Assembly (NCBI GenBank): GCA_022606425.2
Contig: JAHDVF020000840.1
Span: 620,001 to 684,000 of the forward strand
Direction of reading: 5' to 3'
Source: Lepidostoma basale
Lineage: Eukaryota; Arthropoda; Insecta; Trichoptera; Lepidostomatidae
DNA length: 64,000 nucleotides
Part shown: in pieces, positions 42,366 through 52,634 of the stretch
Numbering within the stretch: position 1 is the stretch's first letter
How the letters are laid out: the number at the start of each line of letters is the position of its first letter
Notes under the pieces: model-generated
Databases searched by the model: none
The model's input: the letters and a program-made list of their open reading frames with translations, nothing else
What the model was told of the DNA's origin: nothing
Translations under genes and position numbers: made by a program

Positions 42366-42690
42366 GAATTATCACTTGATAAAGTGATTGTTAATGTAAC
42401 ATTTCCCATGGTCTCGCTGATCTTGCGAAGCGATATACGTATACTTGTCTATGTTTTTTATTTGACATTAAAATTTATAATTCATAAAGTATTTTTAAAT
42501 AGAAAAATCTCTGAATTATGTCAAAGCAATTTTGAATAATTTAATCATTTTAAATTTAATTCGAACGACTTCGACAGACTTACTGCCATCTGTGTATATA
42601 TTGAGGATAAAGTGTGTTTTTGCCTCAATATACACTGTTTGCTACATAAAATACAGTATAGGTATACTCGTATTGAGGCGAGAGAAATAC
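42366..42690. other. AT-rich spacer
   Basis: Nothing recognised. Confidence 0.3.
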
Positions 42691-42694
42691 TACA

Positions 42695-43000
42695 AAAGAA
42701 ATGTATGGCGTCCTAAATAAAATCAAGAAACGGTCAATAAGAGTGTTTGAACATAGGAACAAATGGAATAAGGAAGAATGGCCAAAAAGATTAATACAAG
42801 CTATGTGAATGGAAAAAAAGTGGAGGAAGGCCAAGGACAACATGGTATGACCAAATTAATCAATTAATGCGGCCATGTTCGAAGTCCAAAAAATCGACGA
42901 GCGTGCGTGTCAGGATATGTGAATTTAGAAGAGGCGCGAGAGTTGTATACGGCGGTCCATTCTCTTTGCCTACCTCTCCGAGGGAACGGCATGATTAAAG
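42695..43000 (+). mobile_element. LINE-A2 fragment, degraded
   Basis: gaagaatggccaaaaagattaatac…aaggacaacatggtatgaccaaatt, then VNLEEARELYTAVHSLCLPL. The tail ends ggaacggcatgattaaag. Confidence 0.75.
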
Positions 43001-43255
43001 TAAATAAATATATTAAATGTTTAATTTTGAAACACTTTTACCTGCACGTAACACAATTTATTTTTATGAATTTGTCACGAGAAATTTTTCGCAAACCTAC
43101 TTTGGCATCATCATAACCAATATAGTTGTGTATAGTGTTTCAAATGTTAACATTAAATAATTATAATAATAATACATTTAATAACAATTCATACAAGGCA
43201 TGCGTCCGCCCTATCATGACATAATTATAGAATAGAAGTCTGAGCCGATACCAGT
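43001..43255. other. AT-rich spacer
   Basis: Nothing recognised. Confidence 0.3.
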
Positions 43256-43257
43256 AG

Positions 43258-43533
43258 CAGAAATGCGAACTCTACGCTCTACTGTGGTGTTGGGGACTTA
43301 GTAAGACGGGGAAGAAGCAGAAGGTGCTTTTGGAGAGACCACGTGGACCGTATGGAGAACACGAATTGCAAAAAATTTTAAAGATGAAAACCCAAGCAAC
43401 AAGAGATTACCAAGAAGGCTGCCAAAAAGATGGAGAGATGGCTGGACATAATCATCCCAGGACAGCTTACCGACAAAAGCAGGTCATACGACCCAAACTT
43501 AGAGGAGGAAGAAAAAATATTGTATAGTGTTTC
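43258..43533 (+). mobile_element. LINE-B-like remnant
   Basis: agacggggaagaagcagaagg…tggagagaccacgtggac and ccaagaaggctgccaaaaagatggagagatggctgg recall the RRRYWRDHV and RPPKRWRDSW blocks. Frames are badly broken. Confidence 0.5.
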
Positions 43534-43790
43534 GGCCAAAACGCTGGATTCATTCATTTCTTGGCGCTACATCCCGGTGTGGGATTTGGCCTCCTCCACA
43601 ACGGTCCTCCACTGACTTCTATCTCTGGCCATCTCTCTCCATTCCCCAGCTTCTTCCATTTTATCCCTCCTTGGTCTGTCTCTTTGTCTCTATTCGCGAG
43701 GCACCCATCTGGATATAATTTGTGGTGTTCTACCCTCTGGCATTCTTTCCACATGGCCAGCCCACCGTAGGCGTTGAGACTTACAGAATC
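43534..43790 (-). mobile_element. LINE-I 3' fragment
   Basis: Minus strand: QRLRWAGHVERMPEGRTPQI-like, then EAGEWREMARDRSQWRTVVE, EAKSHTGM, and a stop. Related to 27.6 kb. Plus-strand ORFs in this block are antisense. Confidence 0.7.
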
Positions 43791-44215
43791 AAAACAATAG
43801 ATTAACTAATATTATTTTTATAATTTATATTTATTTAGTTAAAACAATGGATTATCTTAATAAATATAGATAGTAAAAACTGACAAAATAACAGTTTTGT
43901 TTGATTTTTATCTTAACACATGAATTACATTTTTAATTACGCAGGAAACACTAATTACAGCGCTATTAAAATTACAGTAATGACTAAATCAATATGTGGC
44001 TTTTAGCTAGGTGCTCCGGTAGTATTTAAAAAGGATACTTTTATATGCAAAGGAAACCGTGATTAATGATTCAACAGAGTACAATGTTAACAATGGTGAA
44101 TTACTGACATTATATACCTTATCTTATAATGATGTTAATTAATATGTACACGTACAATCTATAGTACAATCTTTCACAGGGCTGTGTATTTTGATATCTC
44201 AAATAAGACTTAAAC
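43791..44215. other. AT-rich spacer
   Basis: Nothing recognised. Confidence 0.3.
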
Positions 44216-44355
44216 GAACTTAAAATGGACAGCCACATTGTTTTGTCCTGACATGCTTCTCTCGATTCCTCAATATTCATACATCCTATTATCCACGCAC
44301 GTCGATTTCTCCGACTTCTCACGTAGTCGCTATTAATATTTAATTAATTTGATCG
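44216..44355 (-). mobile_element. LINE-A scrap
   Basis: Minus strand: MRSRRNRRAWIIGCMNIEES, REACQDKTMW. Tail missing. Confidence 0.75.
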
Positions 44356-44494
44356 TATAATATATTATTTTGGCGGAAACACTTTGGTAATTCAAGATTA
44401 TTAACTGTTTTAATAAAACTCGGTTATTAATAACACAATTGATTACATTTTATCCCAACAGCTGTTTCGCTAACACTGTTATCTCTGGAATCTC

Positions 44495-44582
44495 TTTTTT
44501 TATACTAGTATCTCTGGGAATCGAATCCGGGACATTCGGTGTGGCAGTCATAGCTGTTGGCAATCTGCCACGAAGGTTTAAG
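44495..44582 (-). mobile_element. SINE-2 head
   Basis: Complement of B box (gggaatcgaatcc) and A box (aatctgcca). Confidence 0.7.
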
Positions 44583-44654
44583 AAGAGAATTTATCCTCAG
44601 CGCAAAATAGATTCAATTAAATGCATTATCATATCGGTAAATCTCTAATTTCAA

Positions 44655-44938
44655 TAAAATTAAGAAAGGGTCACTAAGATGGTTTGGACATATGAAACGA
44701 ATGGATGAGGGAAGGATGGTTAAAAAGATGTATACAAGTAGTGTGAATGGAAAAAGAAGTCGAGGAAGGCCAACGAAGACATGGCATGACCAAATAATCA
44801 ATTATTAAAAGACGACCACGATTTGTGTATGTAGAAGAGGCGCCAGATTTATGTTGTGATAGAACAATGTGGCGATCCATCCTCTGCCTACCTCTCCGGA
44901 ATAACGGCGTGATGGTTAGTTAATTAGTTAGGTAATAC
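44655..44938 (+). mobile_element. LINE-A2 fragment
   Basis: IKKGSLRWFGHMKRMDEGRM, VKKMYTSSVNGKRSRGRPTK, TWHDQ, internal deletion, ending cctctccggaataacggcgtgatggttag. Antisense ORFs at 44613-44880 are shadows. Confidence 0.85.
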
Positions 44939-45612
44939 ATTTTTAATGTTTATATAAACATTTTTATACTATATTTTTACAACGATTCTTAAAACTCATT
45001 TCAATAGTGTGACAGCCCTGGTGGATATGCGCAATTAGTATCGGCAAAGGTCCATGACATTTATGCATGTAATTTTTTACATATACATTATATCCCATCA
45101 CGATAGTATTCCCAGATGAATTAGTACTCCAACGCATCTTTCAAACGTTGACTTTGTAGACTCTTTTAAAAAAAAGTGTTAACAAACGAAACATGTAACA
45201 AATTTCTTATTTGAATGTTAAGTCGTAATTAAATACATTTCAATGTTTTTTGTAGTAAAGGCGATAATTTAGACACATTTGTGTTAAAATAAGAAGAAAA
45301 AAAAGTAATTTTTTTTCTTCTACTTAATTTATCTTTCACTTCTGACCGCTTCATAGGGATAAATATTGTTTTTTTTTTTTTTTTTTTTTCCTATTTTGAG
45401 TTTATTCTCCTCGGCATATTGAGAACGTTTAACATCTTCATATATGGATCTTCTTGTTGTATCGTTCTTCCGATGATAAACGTGTAAAACCTTCAAAAAA
45501 GAGAGACTAACCCAACAATGAAAAGCAGATTTAATTCCTAAAAAAAATCGTTTTATATTTTTAAAGAGTTATAAATTCTTTAAAAAAAAAAACATTTTTA
45601 AATATAACTTTT
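44939..45612. other. AT-rich spacer with REP-K relic
   Basis: 45440-45550 resembles REP-K (tcttccgatgataaacgtgtaaaaccttc). A T-run of about 20 bases lies at 45370-45390. Confidence 0.4.
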
Positions 45613-45615
45613 TTC

Positions 45616-45730
45616 TTGGACTTGGACTTGGATCTTCTGGCTTACAGAGGTTCAGCTCATGTGGCTATTCCTCTTACGTCTGATGCGAACATTGTTGGAA
45701 CTCTCACGAAATTCTACCAAAATATTTCAA
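45616..45730 (+). repeat. REP-Q repeat
   Basis: ttggacttggacttggatcttctggcttacagaggttcagct…gtggctattcctcttacgtctga, opposite in orientation to the other two copies. Confidence 0.6.
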
Positions 45731-45764
45731 TAACCAATATTAATGTCAAAAGAGTGTATATCGA

Positions 45765-46010
45765 TTTTTATTACTGATAAAAACGTCAGTTTTCTGAAAT
45801 TTTCATTCTGTTTTTAAATAGACATGGTTTGCCTTGATATGTTATTATCACATGTCTTTATCATTTCTCAAATTAAAAGAAGACTCAACAATTAACTTAA
45901 AGCGTATGCGCTTTACAATTTAATACCGTCGATTATCTTAAAGAGTCAAAACGCTATATTCCACTTTTTCCCTTTCCAAAGTGGAACATACAGCGTTTTA
46001 ATTCATAAGA
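45765..46010. repeat. SNAP-H half and a separate hairpin
   Basis: 45770-45870 resembles the left SNAP-H arm. 45948-46000 is an independent fold-back: aaaacgctatattccactttt and its imperfect complement around a 9-base loop. Confidence 0.55.
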
Positions 46011-46234
46011 GTACTAAAAATTTTATGAATCATATCTACAATATATTGATAGCAATTTTAAAACATTGCGAGAATTGTTGCATATCTGAAGGATAAAAAT
46101 ATAAATAGACAATTGTCTCCAAAATATAAGATCACTAATGATCACATTTTGTCTCATTTTGATTCTAGCAGTACAGAACAAAAAAATAATCAATATATGT
46201 TACTAATAGAATTGTAAGAAATTTGAGAAATCGA
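46011..46234. other. AT-rich spacer
   Basis: Nothing recognised. Confidence 0.3.
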
Positions 46235-46325
46235 CATGCATCTTGTCTTCCTTATGTCGAACCATATCTCAAGCGTTCCTGGCATTATGTTGTATGTAGG
46301 TATATAATATTATAATTGTTTCATC
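46235..46325 (+). mobile_element. LINE-C 3' UTR scrap
   Basis: atcttgtcttccttatgtcgaaccat…gttcctggcattatgttgtatgt matches LINE-C just after the stop codon. (GATTT)n tail absent. Confidence 0.7.
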
Positions 46326-47009
46326 ATCATACAATTTCAACTTGTATTATTATGTTCATGGGCAAATTAAATAATGTAATATAATTAAAAGACAAAAGAA
46401 TTTTATAATTAAGAAATCTTTGTATTAAATACAAAACAAAAACTCGTTACTATCATTATATAAATTTTTCTTTTAATTTAAAAACAAATTTCGCAATTTT
46501 AATGGCTAGTCATTAAATATAATGGATTTCACTTAGTAAATATCCATTTTCAATGGCAAAAAGAATTCTTGCGACGTAAATAATTATTACGGCGAAGTAA
46601 GGGCCTATTACAAGTAATATCTTTGTGTTTCTTACATAAATACATAACTTTAAACGTAATCCAGTCAATATAAATCCCGAGACTCGCTCGGATTCATTAT
46701 TTCACGGGGTATACAAGAATGCATCATTTATATGGAAATTTAACATTCTGTAATTACACGTTGAGTTAGAAACTCCCTTACCTCTCCCTCACACGTTCTT
46801 CCATCTCGTTCTTCAATCTTCCTCCTTCCCCAAACCATAAGGCAGGCACGGTTTCGCCTCCCCCTGCAAAGATATTACTTGACTCATTAAAACTTTTTAA
46901 ACATCTTTATTTTTCAATTTAAAATATTTTAATGGGATAAAAAAGCAAGGAATGATAGCAATATATTTACTCTTAAATGTGTGTTTTATTAAAATTGTTA
47001 GCAAAATTA
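46326..47009. other. AT-rich spacer
   Basis: Pyrimidine-rich patch at 46770-46870. No splice-exon pattern could be supported. Confidence 0.3.
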
Positions 47010-47550
47010 ATAAAGGTCACTTAGAATGGTTGAGAAAATAATGGTTAAATTGTATACAAGCAGTATGAATAGAAAAAGAAACCGAGGAAGGCCGAGAAAA
47101 ACATGGCATGATCAAATTAATCAATTACTAAAAGACGATCACATTCGAAAACAGAAAAATCGACGAGCGTGCATGTGACAATGTGTGAATATATCAAAAG
47201 AGTTTATTTTCTCAAGAGATATTACAAACAAATATTATAGTTTAAGAAATCTATTTAGAACAGGTAAAATATAATAAATATATAATACCAGGAACGCATG
47301 AGAGGTGATTCGACATTAGGAATACAAGATACTCTCCAAAGTCAAGAGTATTTGTCTTCTGAACGTACTTTCACTAATATGAAAGACGTCGATCTCCGAA
47401 GCGATCATGTTCAGCAGTTTGATTTCTCTCCCCACCGGCATCACCAGCCGGCAGTATAGAGGAAGCTAAAGAGTTATGTCAGGATATAGCAGTGTGGCGG
47501 TCGATCCACTCTGCCTACCCCTCCGGAGAAACGGTGTCATGGTTAATTAG
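47010..47550 (+). mobile_element. LINE-A2 copy split by LINE-C
   Basis: 47010-47212 encodes VKLYTSSMNRKRNRGRPRKT, WHDQINQLLKDDHIRKQKNR, RACM. 47458-47550 continues with the IEEAKELCQDIAVWRSIHSA region and ends ggagaaacggtgtcatggtt. Confidence 0.85.
47213..47457 (-). mobile_element. LINE-C nested in LINE-A2
   Basis: Complement of 3' UTR and last codons (…IKLLNMIASEIDVFHISEST). The (AAATC)n tail has been reduced to atcaaaagagtttatt. Confidence 0.85.
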
Positions 47551-47675
47551 TTAGTAATGTGTTTTACTAAAAATAAAGAAAAATGATTATTATTTTTAGT
47601 TTCTATAAATCGTCACGCGTGTTCTTCACACAAAAGAGTATTATAATACTATGAATAAAATATGATTAATTTCAA

Positions 47676-47885
47676 AATTAATACACATGAAAACGTATGT
47701 TTTCTAGATGTTTAAATATTGTATAATTTATGATAATGGCATGTTTCGCCTTTCTAAGCTATCAAAAGCGAAACATGTCATTTCCATAAATTATAATTAA
47801 ACTTCTAAAAAACAGATGTTTTCATCCATATTCATTATTTAACTTGGAGTTTTACATCATTTTTCAAATAATAATAAATAGGACT
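47676..47885. repeat. SNAP-H fold-back
   Basis: Left arm catgaaaacgtatgttttctag, right arm cttctaaaaaacagatgttttcat. Interior ggcatgtttcgcctttctaagctatcaaaagcgaaacatgtcat. Right flank gagttttacatcattttt. Confidence 0.8.
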
Positions 47886-48414
47886 AATTTCAATTTATTT
47901 TTTGTTGGAATCTATAATATTATATTCTCCTATTAGTCCTGAAAGTATGTTAGGCATCAGTTATTTGCTGGAGAGCATTGACTACATGTATTCCATGTCT
48001 GACACAAAAAGCGTCAAATAAAAGTAATGAAGTAACTGTCCGCGGGTGATTAATAGTATTTCTCAAATTAGTTGCTATGAAATGCTCCTCTGGAAGAAAT
48101 ATGACTTCTGTCTGTCGAGTTCAGGATACCATGTGGCCATTATAACTGTTTCGGAAGCTTGCGCCTGCGCGTCATTCTTAAGAATACATTCCAACAAATT
48201 TGAATCTACGCAGAACATAAATAAATCCATTACAATAATTTACAATTCTCAGTGTTATGGTAAATTTGATTATCTCCAATTGCTTATTTATGCGCTTGTT
48301 TAAAATGGCGGACGGCTGTCATACTAGGCTGGGATTGTATTATGGCGACATTAAACAATATTGAAAAACGATTACAATATTACATTAAATATATGTATAT
48401 TTTTTATGGTAAAG
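47886..48414. other. Spacer with unrecognised 85-codon ORF
   Basis: 48046-48303 (+) is open, non-repetitive and mildly Cys-containing (SEACACASFLRIHS) but shows no domain, signal peptide or splice context. Confidence 0.25.
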
Positions 48415-48535
48415 AATGTACATATAATATTAACGATGTAAACGTTATAATAAATAGAAGGAGATCGAATAAAACGTGGCACGATCAATTCAATCAAAAA
48501 TTAAATGTCGGCTACGTGAGCAGTCGGAGAAAACA
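48415..48535 (+). mobile_element. LINE-A scrap
   Basis: NINDVNVIINRRRSNKTWHD, QFNQKLNVGYVSSRRK: a degraded GTRNRGRPRKTWHDQINQ block. Confidence 0.75.
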
Positions 48536-48890
48536 TACCTTAATAGCAGAGTGGGAAAAGCTATGACTACCACACCAAAGTTCACGTATTCGATTCCTTG
48601 AGATGGCAGTGTAATTCTTAAATTGTCATTGGTCTGGTTTGGAATTCACGTCAAAATCAAATGGCGATAGTTTAGCTGAGAGATGCCTATTGGTGGCGAT
48701 GAGGTTCGCAACCCATCACACCGCGTCTCCCGCGGGGGCGAAATGAGAAGGATGGAGTGCCACATCGGTTAAAGTGTGGGAGTCCATTACTTCTGCCTAC
48801 CCTTTCTGGGAGACGGCGTGATGGCTAGTTAGTTAGTTAGTTTAGTTTAGCTACCTATCACATGTCATGAGAATCAATATAAAAGTAAAA
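48536..48890 (+). mobile_element. SINE-2 copy split by SINE-1
   Basis: 48536-48671 has A box (tagcagagtgg), altered B box (tattcgattcc) and body to aaatggcgatagtttagct. 48842-48890 continues agctacctatcacatgtcatgagaatcaat. Confidence 0.82.
48672..48841 (+). mobile_element. SINE-1 nested in SINE-2
   Basis: gagatgcctattggtggcgatgaggttcgc…ctgggagacggcgtgatggctagttagttag. agtttagct occurs at both junctions, consistent with a 9-bp duplication. Confidence 0.85.
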
Positions 48891-48911
48891 CAAATATATA
48901 TATACAGAATT

Positions 48912-49190
48912 TTTTTTTAAATAACGAAAGGATCATTAAGATGGTTTGGACATATGGAAAGAACGAATGAAGAAAGAATGGTAAAAAAATTATATGTTAA
49001 CGATGTAAATGGAACCAGAAATAGAGGAAGACCGAGGAATATTGAATGTCGGCCATGTGAGGAGTCAGAGAAATCGACGCGCGTGCATGACACGATGTAT
49101 GATTGTTGAGGAAGCGAGAAATATGTCAGAAAAGAAAAGTGTGGCAGACTATTCTTTCTGCCTACCCCTTGTTGGTTAGTTAGTTATTAA
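48912..49190 (+). mobile_element. LINE-A copy
   Basis: ERIIKMVWTYGK-like frame-shifted start, then RMVKKLYVNDVNGTRNRGRP, a deletion of the KTWHDQINQ codons, NVGHVRSQRNRRACMTRCM. The tail is reduced to cctaccccttgttggttag. Confidence 0.85.
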
Positions 49191-49211
49191 TCCCTTGATA
49201 TAATATTATAT

Positions 49212-49670
49212 TACGTACTGGCAGAAGAAAGATAAGAGCAGAATAAATGTGGTAGAGATGAGGTTCCTAAGACGTATGTGTGGTAGAACTATGTACGACA
49301 GAATCTCAAATGATGATATTAGAAAGGAATGTAGAGCGAAAGAAGGTATTATGAACAAAATTATGAAAGGATCGCTGCGTTGGTTCGGATATATGAAACG
49401 CATGGGTGAAGAAAGAATGGTTAAAAAGTATACGTTAACGATGTAAATGGAGTACGGAGTCGAGGTACACCGAGGAAAACATGGCATGACCACATTAATC
49501 AAATTTTAAAGGTTGGTCATGTCAGAAGCCGGAAGAATCGACGTGCGTGTACGACTCGCTGTATGAATGTGGAGGAAGCTAGAGAGTTATGTCAGGATAG
49601 AGTAGTGTGGCGGTTCATTCTCTCTGCCTACCCCTGCAATGAAGCGGCGTGATGGTTTGTTGTTGTTGTA
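49212..49670 (+). mobile_element. LINE-A copy, (GTT)n-tail subtype
   Basis: NVVEMRFLRRMCGRTMYDRI, SNDDIRKECRAKEGIMNKIM, KGSLRWFGYMKRMGEERMVK, frameshift, RGTPRKTWHDHINQILKVGH, VRSRKNRRACTTRCMNVEEA. Ends gcgtgatggtttgttgttgttg. Confidence 0.88.
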
Positions 49671-49754
49671 TTACGTATAAAAGAAATTAATTTATTGATC
49701 CTCTGACTTCAAGCAAATTTTGTATAATTTCAACTTCACTTAAAAAACAAGTAC

Positions 49755-49998
49755 TAACTAACTAACCTTCACGCCGTCTCCCTAAAGGGGTAGGCAGAAA
49801 GAATGGACTGCCACACTTTTCTTTCCTGGCATATTTCACTCGCTTCCTCAAAATTCATACATTGTGTCATGCACGCGCGTCGACTCCTCACATGGCTGAC
49901 ATTCAATATTTTATTTATTTGATCGTGCCTCGTTTTCCTCGATCTTTCTCTATTTCTGGTTCCATTTACATCGTTAACATATAATTTTTTTACAAGTA
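49755..49998 (-). mobile_element. LINE-A 3' fragment
   Basis: ctaactaaccttcacgccgtctccc start, complement of the final ~230 bases of LINE-A. Confidence 0.82.
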
Positions 49999-50217
49999 AG
50001 ATTGTATAATTTACATTTTTATATTGAAAAAAAAAAACATTGCGTTCATCTTATTTATGACATACTCTCTTTGATTCCATCTACTGATAGTTTAATATAT
50101 TGTTATTAATAAATAAGTTATTAAAATTGCTTGAAAACGAGTCTCTAAAACTAGTTATGAAAGCAAAGATCCCCTCCCACAAATTTCATCGGATTTTAAT
50201 TTTCATGTACAGCAAGA

Positions 50218-50450
50218 GTCGTAAATTATTTGCAATGAAACGATGACTTTAGGCGCTGGGTGTTACATTGCCAAGGCCTCCGGATTGACCGAGTTCCGAG
50301 TTGTAACTCGCGGAGATAGTGGGCGATCCGTAGTCGAACACTCTCGCTCGCCTGGTGCCCTGGTAGCTCACGCTCACCTGCTACCTTAGTCTGATGCCCT
50401 GGTAGCTGCCCACACCCACCGGACTCACTACTGACACACTGCCTAGGATA
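50218..50450. other. Unexplained GC-rich segment
   Basis: GC-rich with internal near-repeats (tgccctggtagct twice, plus ctcgctcgcctgg). Begins after gggtgttacattgcc. Could be part of an LTR (TGTTACA end) but no second LTR, primer site or pol remnant is visible. The minus ORF 50226-50459 has no domain. Confidence 0.4.
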
Positions 50451-50663
50451 TAAATTCACTTATTGTATTTCTAACAACGAACTGTACTTGCAAACGCAAC
50501 AAACTTAACAAAAAAGTATTTTTAAGGATTTCATCTGAACGAACATAATTTAACATTTATTGTGTGAGCGGCTTCATTTGCAGTATATAAATTGTCTCGG
50601 ACTGCGGCTGACTCCATTTGCAGCTAAGACTGATTGTCCCGATATATTATAATATTACACGTT
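50451..50663. other. AT-rich spacer
   Basis: Nothing recognised. Confidence 0.3.
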
Positions 50664-51151
50664 ATTGTAAATAATAATAATTATATGCTAACTTTTAAAG
50701 CGCCGTTTTTGTGATGTAATCAACTCAAGGGCGCATTAAGACGTGTTTTAAATCTAAAAATCTAAATGTGACCGCTTAAAAAGTGATCGGTTAAAAAGTA
50801 TAGTAGAACAAAGTATAAATGTTTAAATTAGGTATGAAATATGAAAAAGATGGGTTTTCAATTTAGATCTGAAATCTGTCGGATCATTTATGCATCTGAG
50901 GTGTGAAGGTAGATTGTTCCAAGCTGATGGACCGGCTACCGCGAACGCTCGATCCCCGAAAAGTGTACTGGGGCAACGCTTCGGCTCAACAAATCTTCCT
51001 ATTGCTGAGGAGTTCGCCGAGCGAAGTGTGGATTTCCTTGAATTTAGGCTGTCCGTCATACAGAGTTCAGATATATAACTTGGTGCCATTCCATGTAGCG
51101 CTTTGAAGACTGTCCAGCAGAACTTAAGTACAATGTTTAAAAGATATAATC
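50664..51151 (-). mobile_element. LINE-N, CR1/L2-like C-terminus
   Basis: The minus-strand frame reads LKFCWTVFKALHGMAPSYIS, then ELCMTDSL, STLRSANSSAIGRFVEPKRC, FGDRAFAVAGPSAWNNLPSH, DFRSKLKTHLFHI. This 'KALHG.AP.YI…FG.RAF..AGP.WNNLP' tail is characteristic of CR1/L2-group LINE ORF2 proteins and lies after the RT domain. (AAT)-type tail on the 50664 side, with 3' UTR tatgctaacttttaaagcgcc. It abuts the LINE-D tail at 51152. Confidence 0.88.
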
Positions 51152-51560
51152 GTATCTTCTTCTTCTTCCTCATTCTATTCCCGTCCACTCCTGGACAAAG
51201 GCCTCCTCCATTCGCTTCCATGTCACTCTGTCTTGTGCAGATTGCATCCAGGTTATTCCGACGTGTCTGTTTAGTCTTTCTCTCACCGTATCATTTCTTA
51301 CCCTGTCTTTTAGGCTTAGTCCTAACCTGGCTCTTTCCATGGCTCTTTGGGTCACTCGTAGTTTCTCGGCACTTTGTTTGGACAATGTTACAGTTTAAAA
51401 ACCATAAGTACCAACTAGCCGAATGCAGGTTTCATAGGCTTTTCGTTTCGGGTTGATCGGTATTTTCCGGTTTTTAAGGATTTAACCCATGTTTCCGAAA
51501 GCTGGCTAGCTTAGTTCAATTCTTCTTTTTAGCTCTGCGGTTCATATATCAGCTATAAAT
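51152..51560 (-). mobile_element. LINE-D 3' fragment
   Basis: Minus strand: MSKQSAEKLRVTQRAMERAR, LGLSLKDRVRNDTVRERLNR, HVGITWMQSAQDRVTWKRME, EAFVQEWTGIE, stop. The WQWAGHVARSS block is deleted. (GAA)n tail. Confidence 0.85.
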
Positions 51561-51751
51561 GTAGTCTGCCACAGTTCGAACTGAAAATTTTTAACTGCAA
51601 ATATAGACAACCGTCATATATTGTAGAAGTTTAAAAAAATATGTTCGGAGCAACCTTTCGACGTAGATGAAACCACAATGTTATATTACTTTTTATGTTT
51701 TTTTATTATTATATTATTATTTTTAACTCTTTATAGTATATTGTTGAAGTA
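51561..51751. other. AT-rich spacer
   Basis: Nothing recognised. Confidence 0.3.
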
Positions 51752-51940
51752 CACAAAGAAGAGGATTCTAGTGGGACCACATCGAGAGGATGGACCCAGC
51801 AAGGATTCCTAAGATCGTGATGCACGAGGCTCCGGAGGGACGACCACCAAAGATATAGAGAAAACTGGATATTTTCATCACCGGAAGAAATTTAAATTTT
51901 CAATCTTAAAAGATCGCAAAATCTAATAAAGAAGAAGATG
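51752..51940 (+). mobile_element. LINE-B 3' fragment
   Basis: ggaccacatcgagaggatggaccc…cctaagatcgtgatgcacgagg, then a deletion and gatcgcaaaatctaataaagaagaag. Very similar to 41785-42035. Confidence 0.8.
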
Positions 51941-52287
51941 AAATTGCACTGTACATATAATAAATAATATCAGCAACAGACATACAAATACCATTTGAAA
52001 ACAACATTAATATTAATTGAGAATTTAATTTTTCGAAAAGATACATAACTACAAATGTACGATATTTTAAATATTTAATTGAAGTAATCTGTGGGTTATA
52101 AAAATAAGATAAAAATAGTTTAATGGATTGTTTCCCATAGATTATTATGTACACTAACGTAATGTATATACATAAAACCTTAGTAATATTGTATTATATA
52201 TAAATATTAAATGACTGGTTGAAAACCATAGCGGTCCAAGTGACAAAATATGAAATATTATTTATTATTTTTATATGAACGAGGCAT
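51941..52287. other. AT-rich spacer
   Basis: Nothing recognised. Confidence 0.3.
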
Positions 52288-52634
52288 TTTCAAATGTTCA
52301 AACAAAAACATTTGATATTGCCTTAGACAGGCGAAAAATGACATTCACATAAGTTATAAGAGAAATTTTAGAAATACAGACGTTTTCATTCATATTTACT
52401 GTTTCTTGAACAATGATATAAAATTCCATATTAAATAATTAATGCAAATGAATCTGTTTTATAAAAGTTTTATTGTAATATATTTTATGTGAATGACGTG
52501 TTTCGTCTGTTGAAGGCATAATCAAACGTCAACATTTTACAGTGCCTTCGACAGGCGAAACATGTCATTCACATAAAATATAATAAAACATTTAGAAAAA
52601 AGACGTTTTCATTTCACGTATTAATTGCTTTCAT
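52288..52634. repeat. SNAP-H fold-back, largest copy
   Basis: 52440-52622 has ~80-bp arms: gaatctgttttataaaagtttta…attttatgtgaatgacgtgtttcg and its complement. Both arms carry the hammerhead-like unit (TGCC…GGC-GAAAC-ATGTC). The LINE-B copy inserted at its right edge. Confidence 0.8.

Noticed and set aside
48046..48303. 85-codon plus-strand ORF
   Set aside because: No similarity recognised, no splice or promoter context; plausible by chance in this length of DNA.
50218..50450. LTR retrotransposon
   Set aside because: No paired LTR, primer-binding site, polypurine tract or gag/pol remnant seen in the window; listed only as unexplained.
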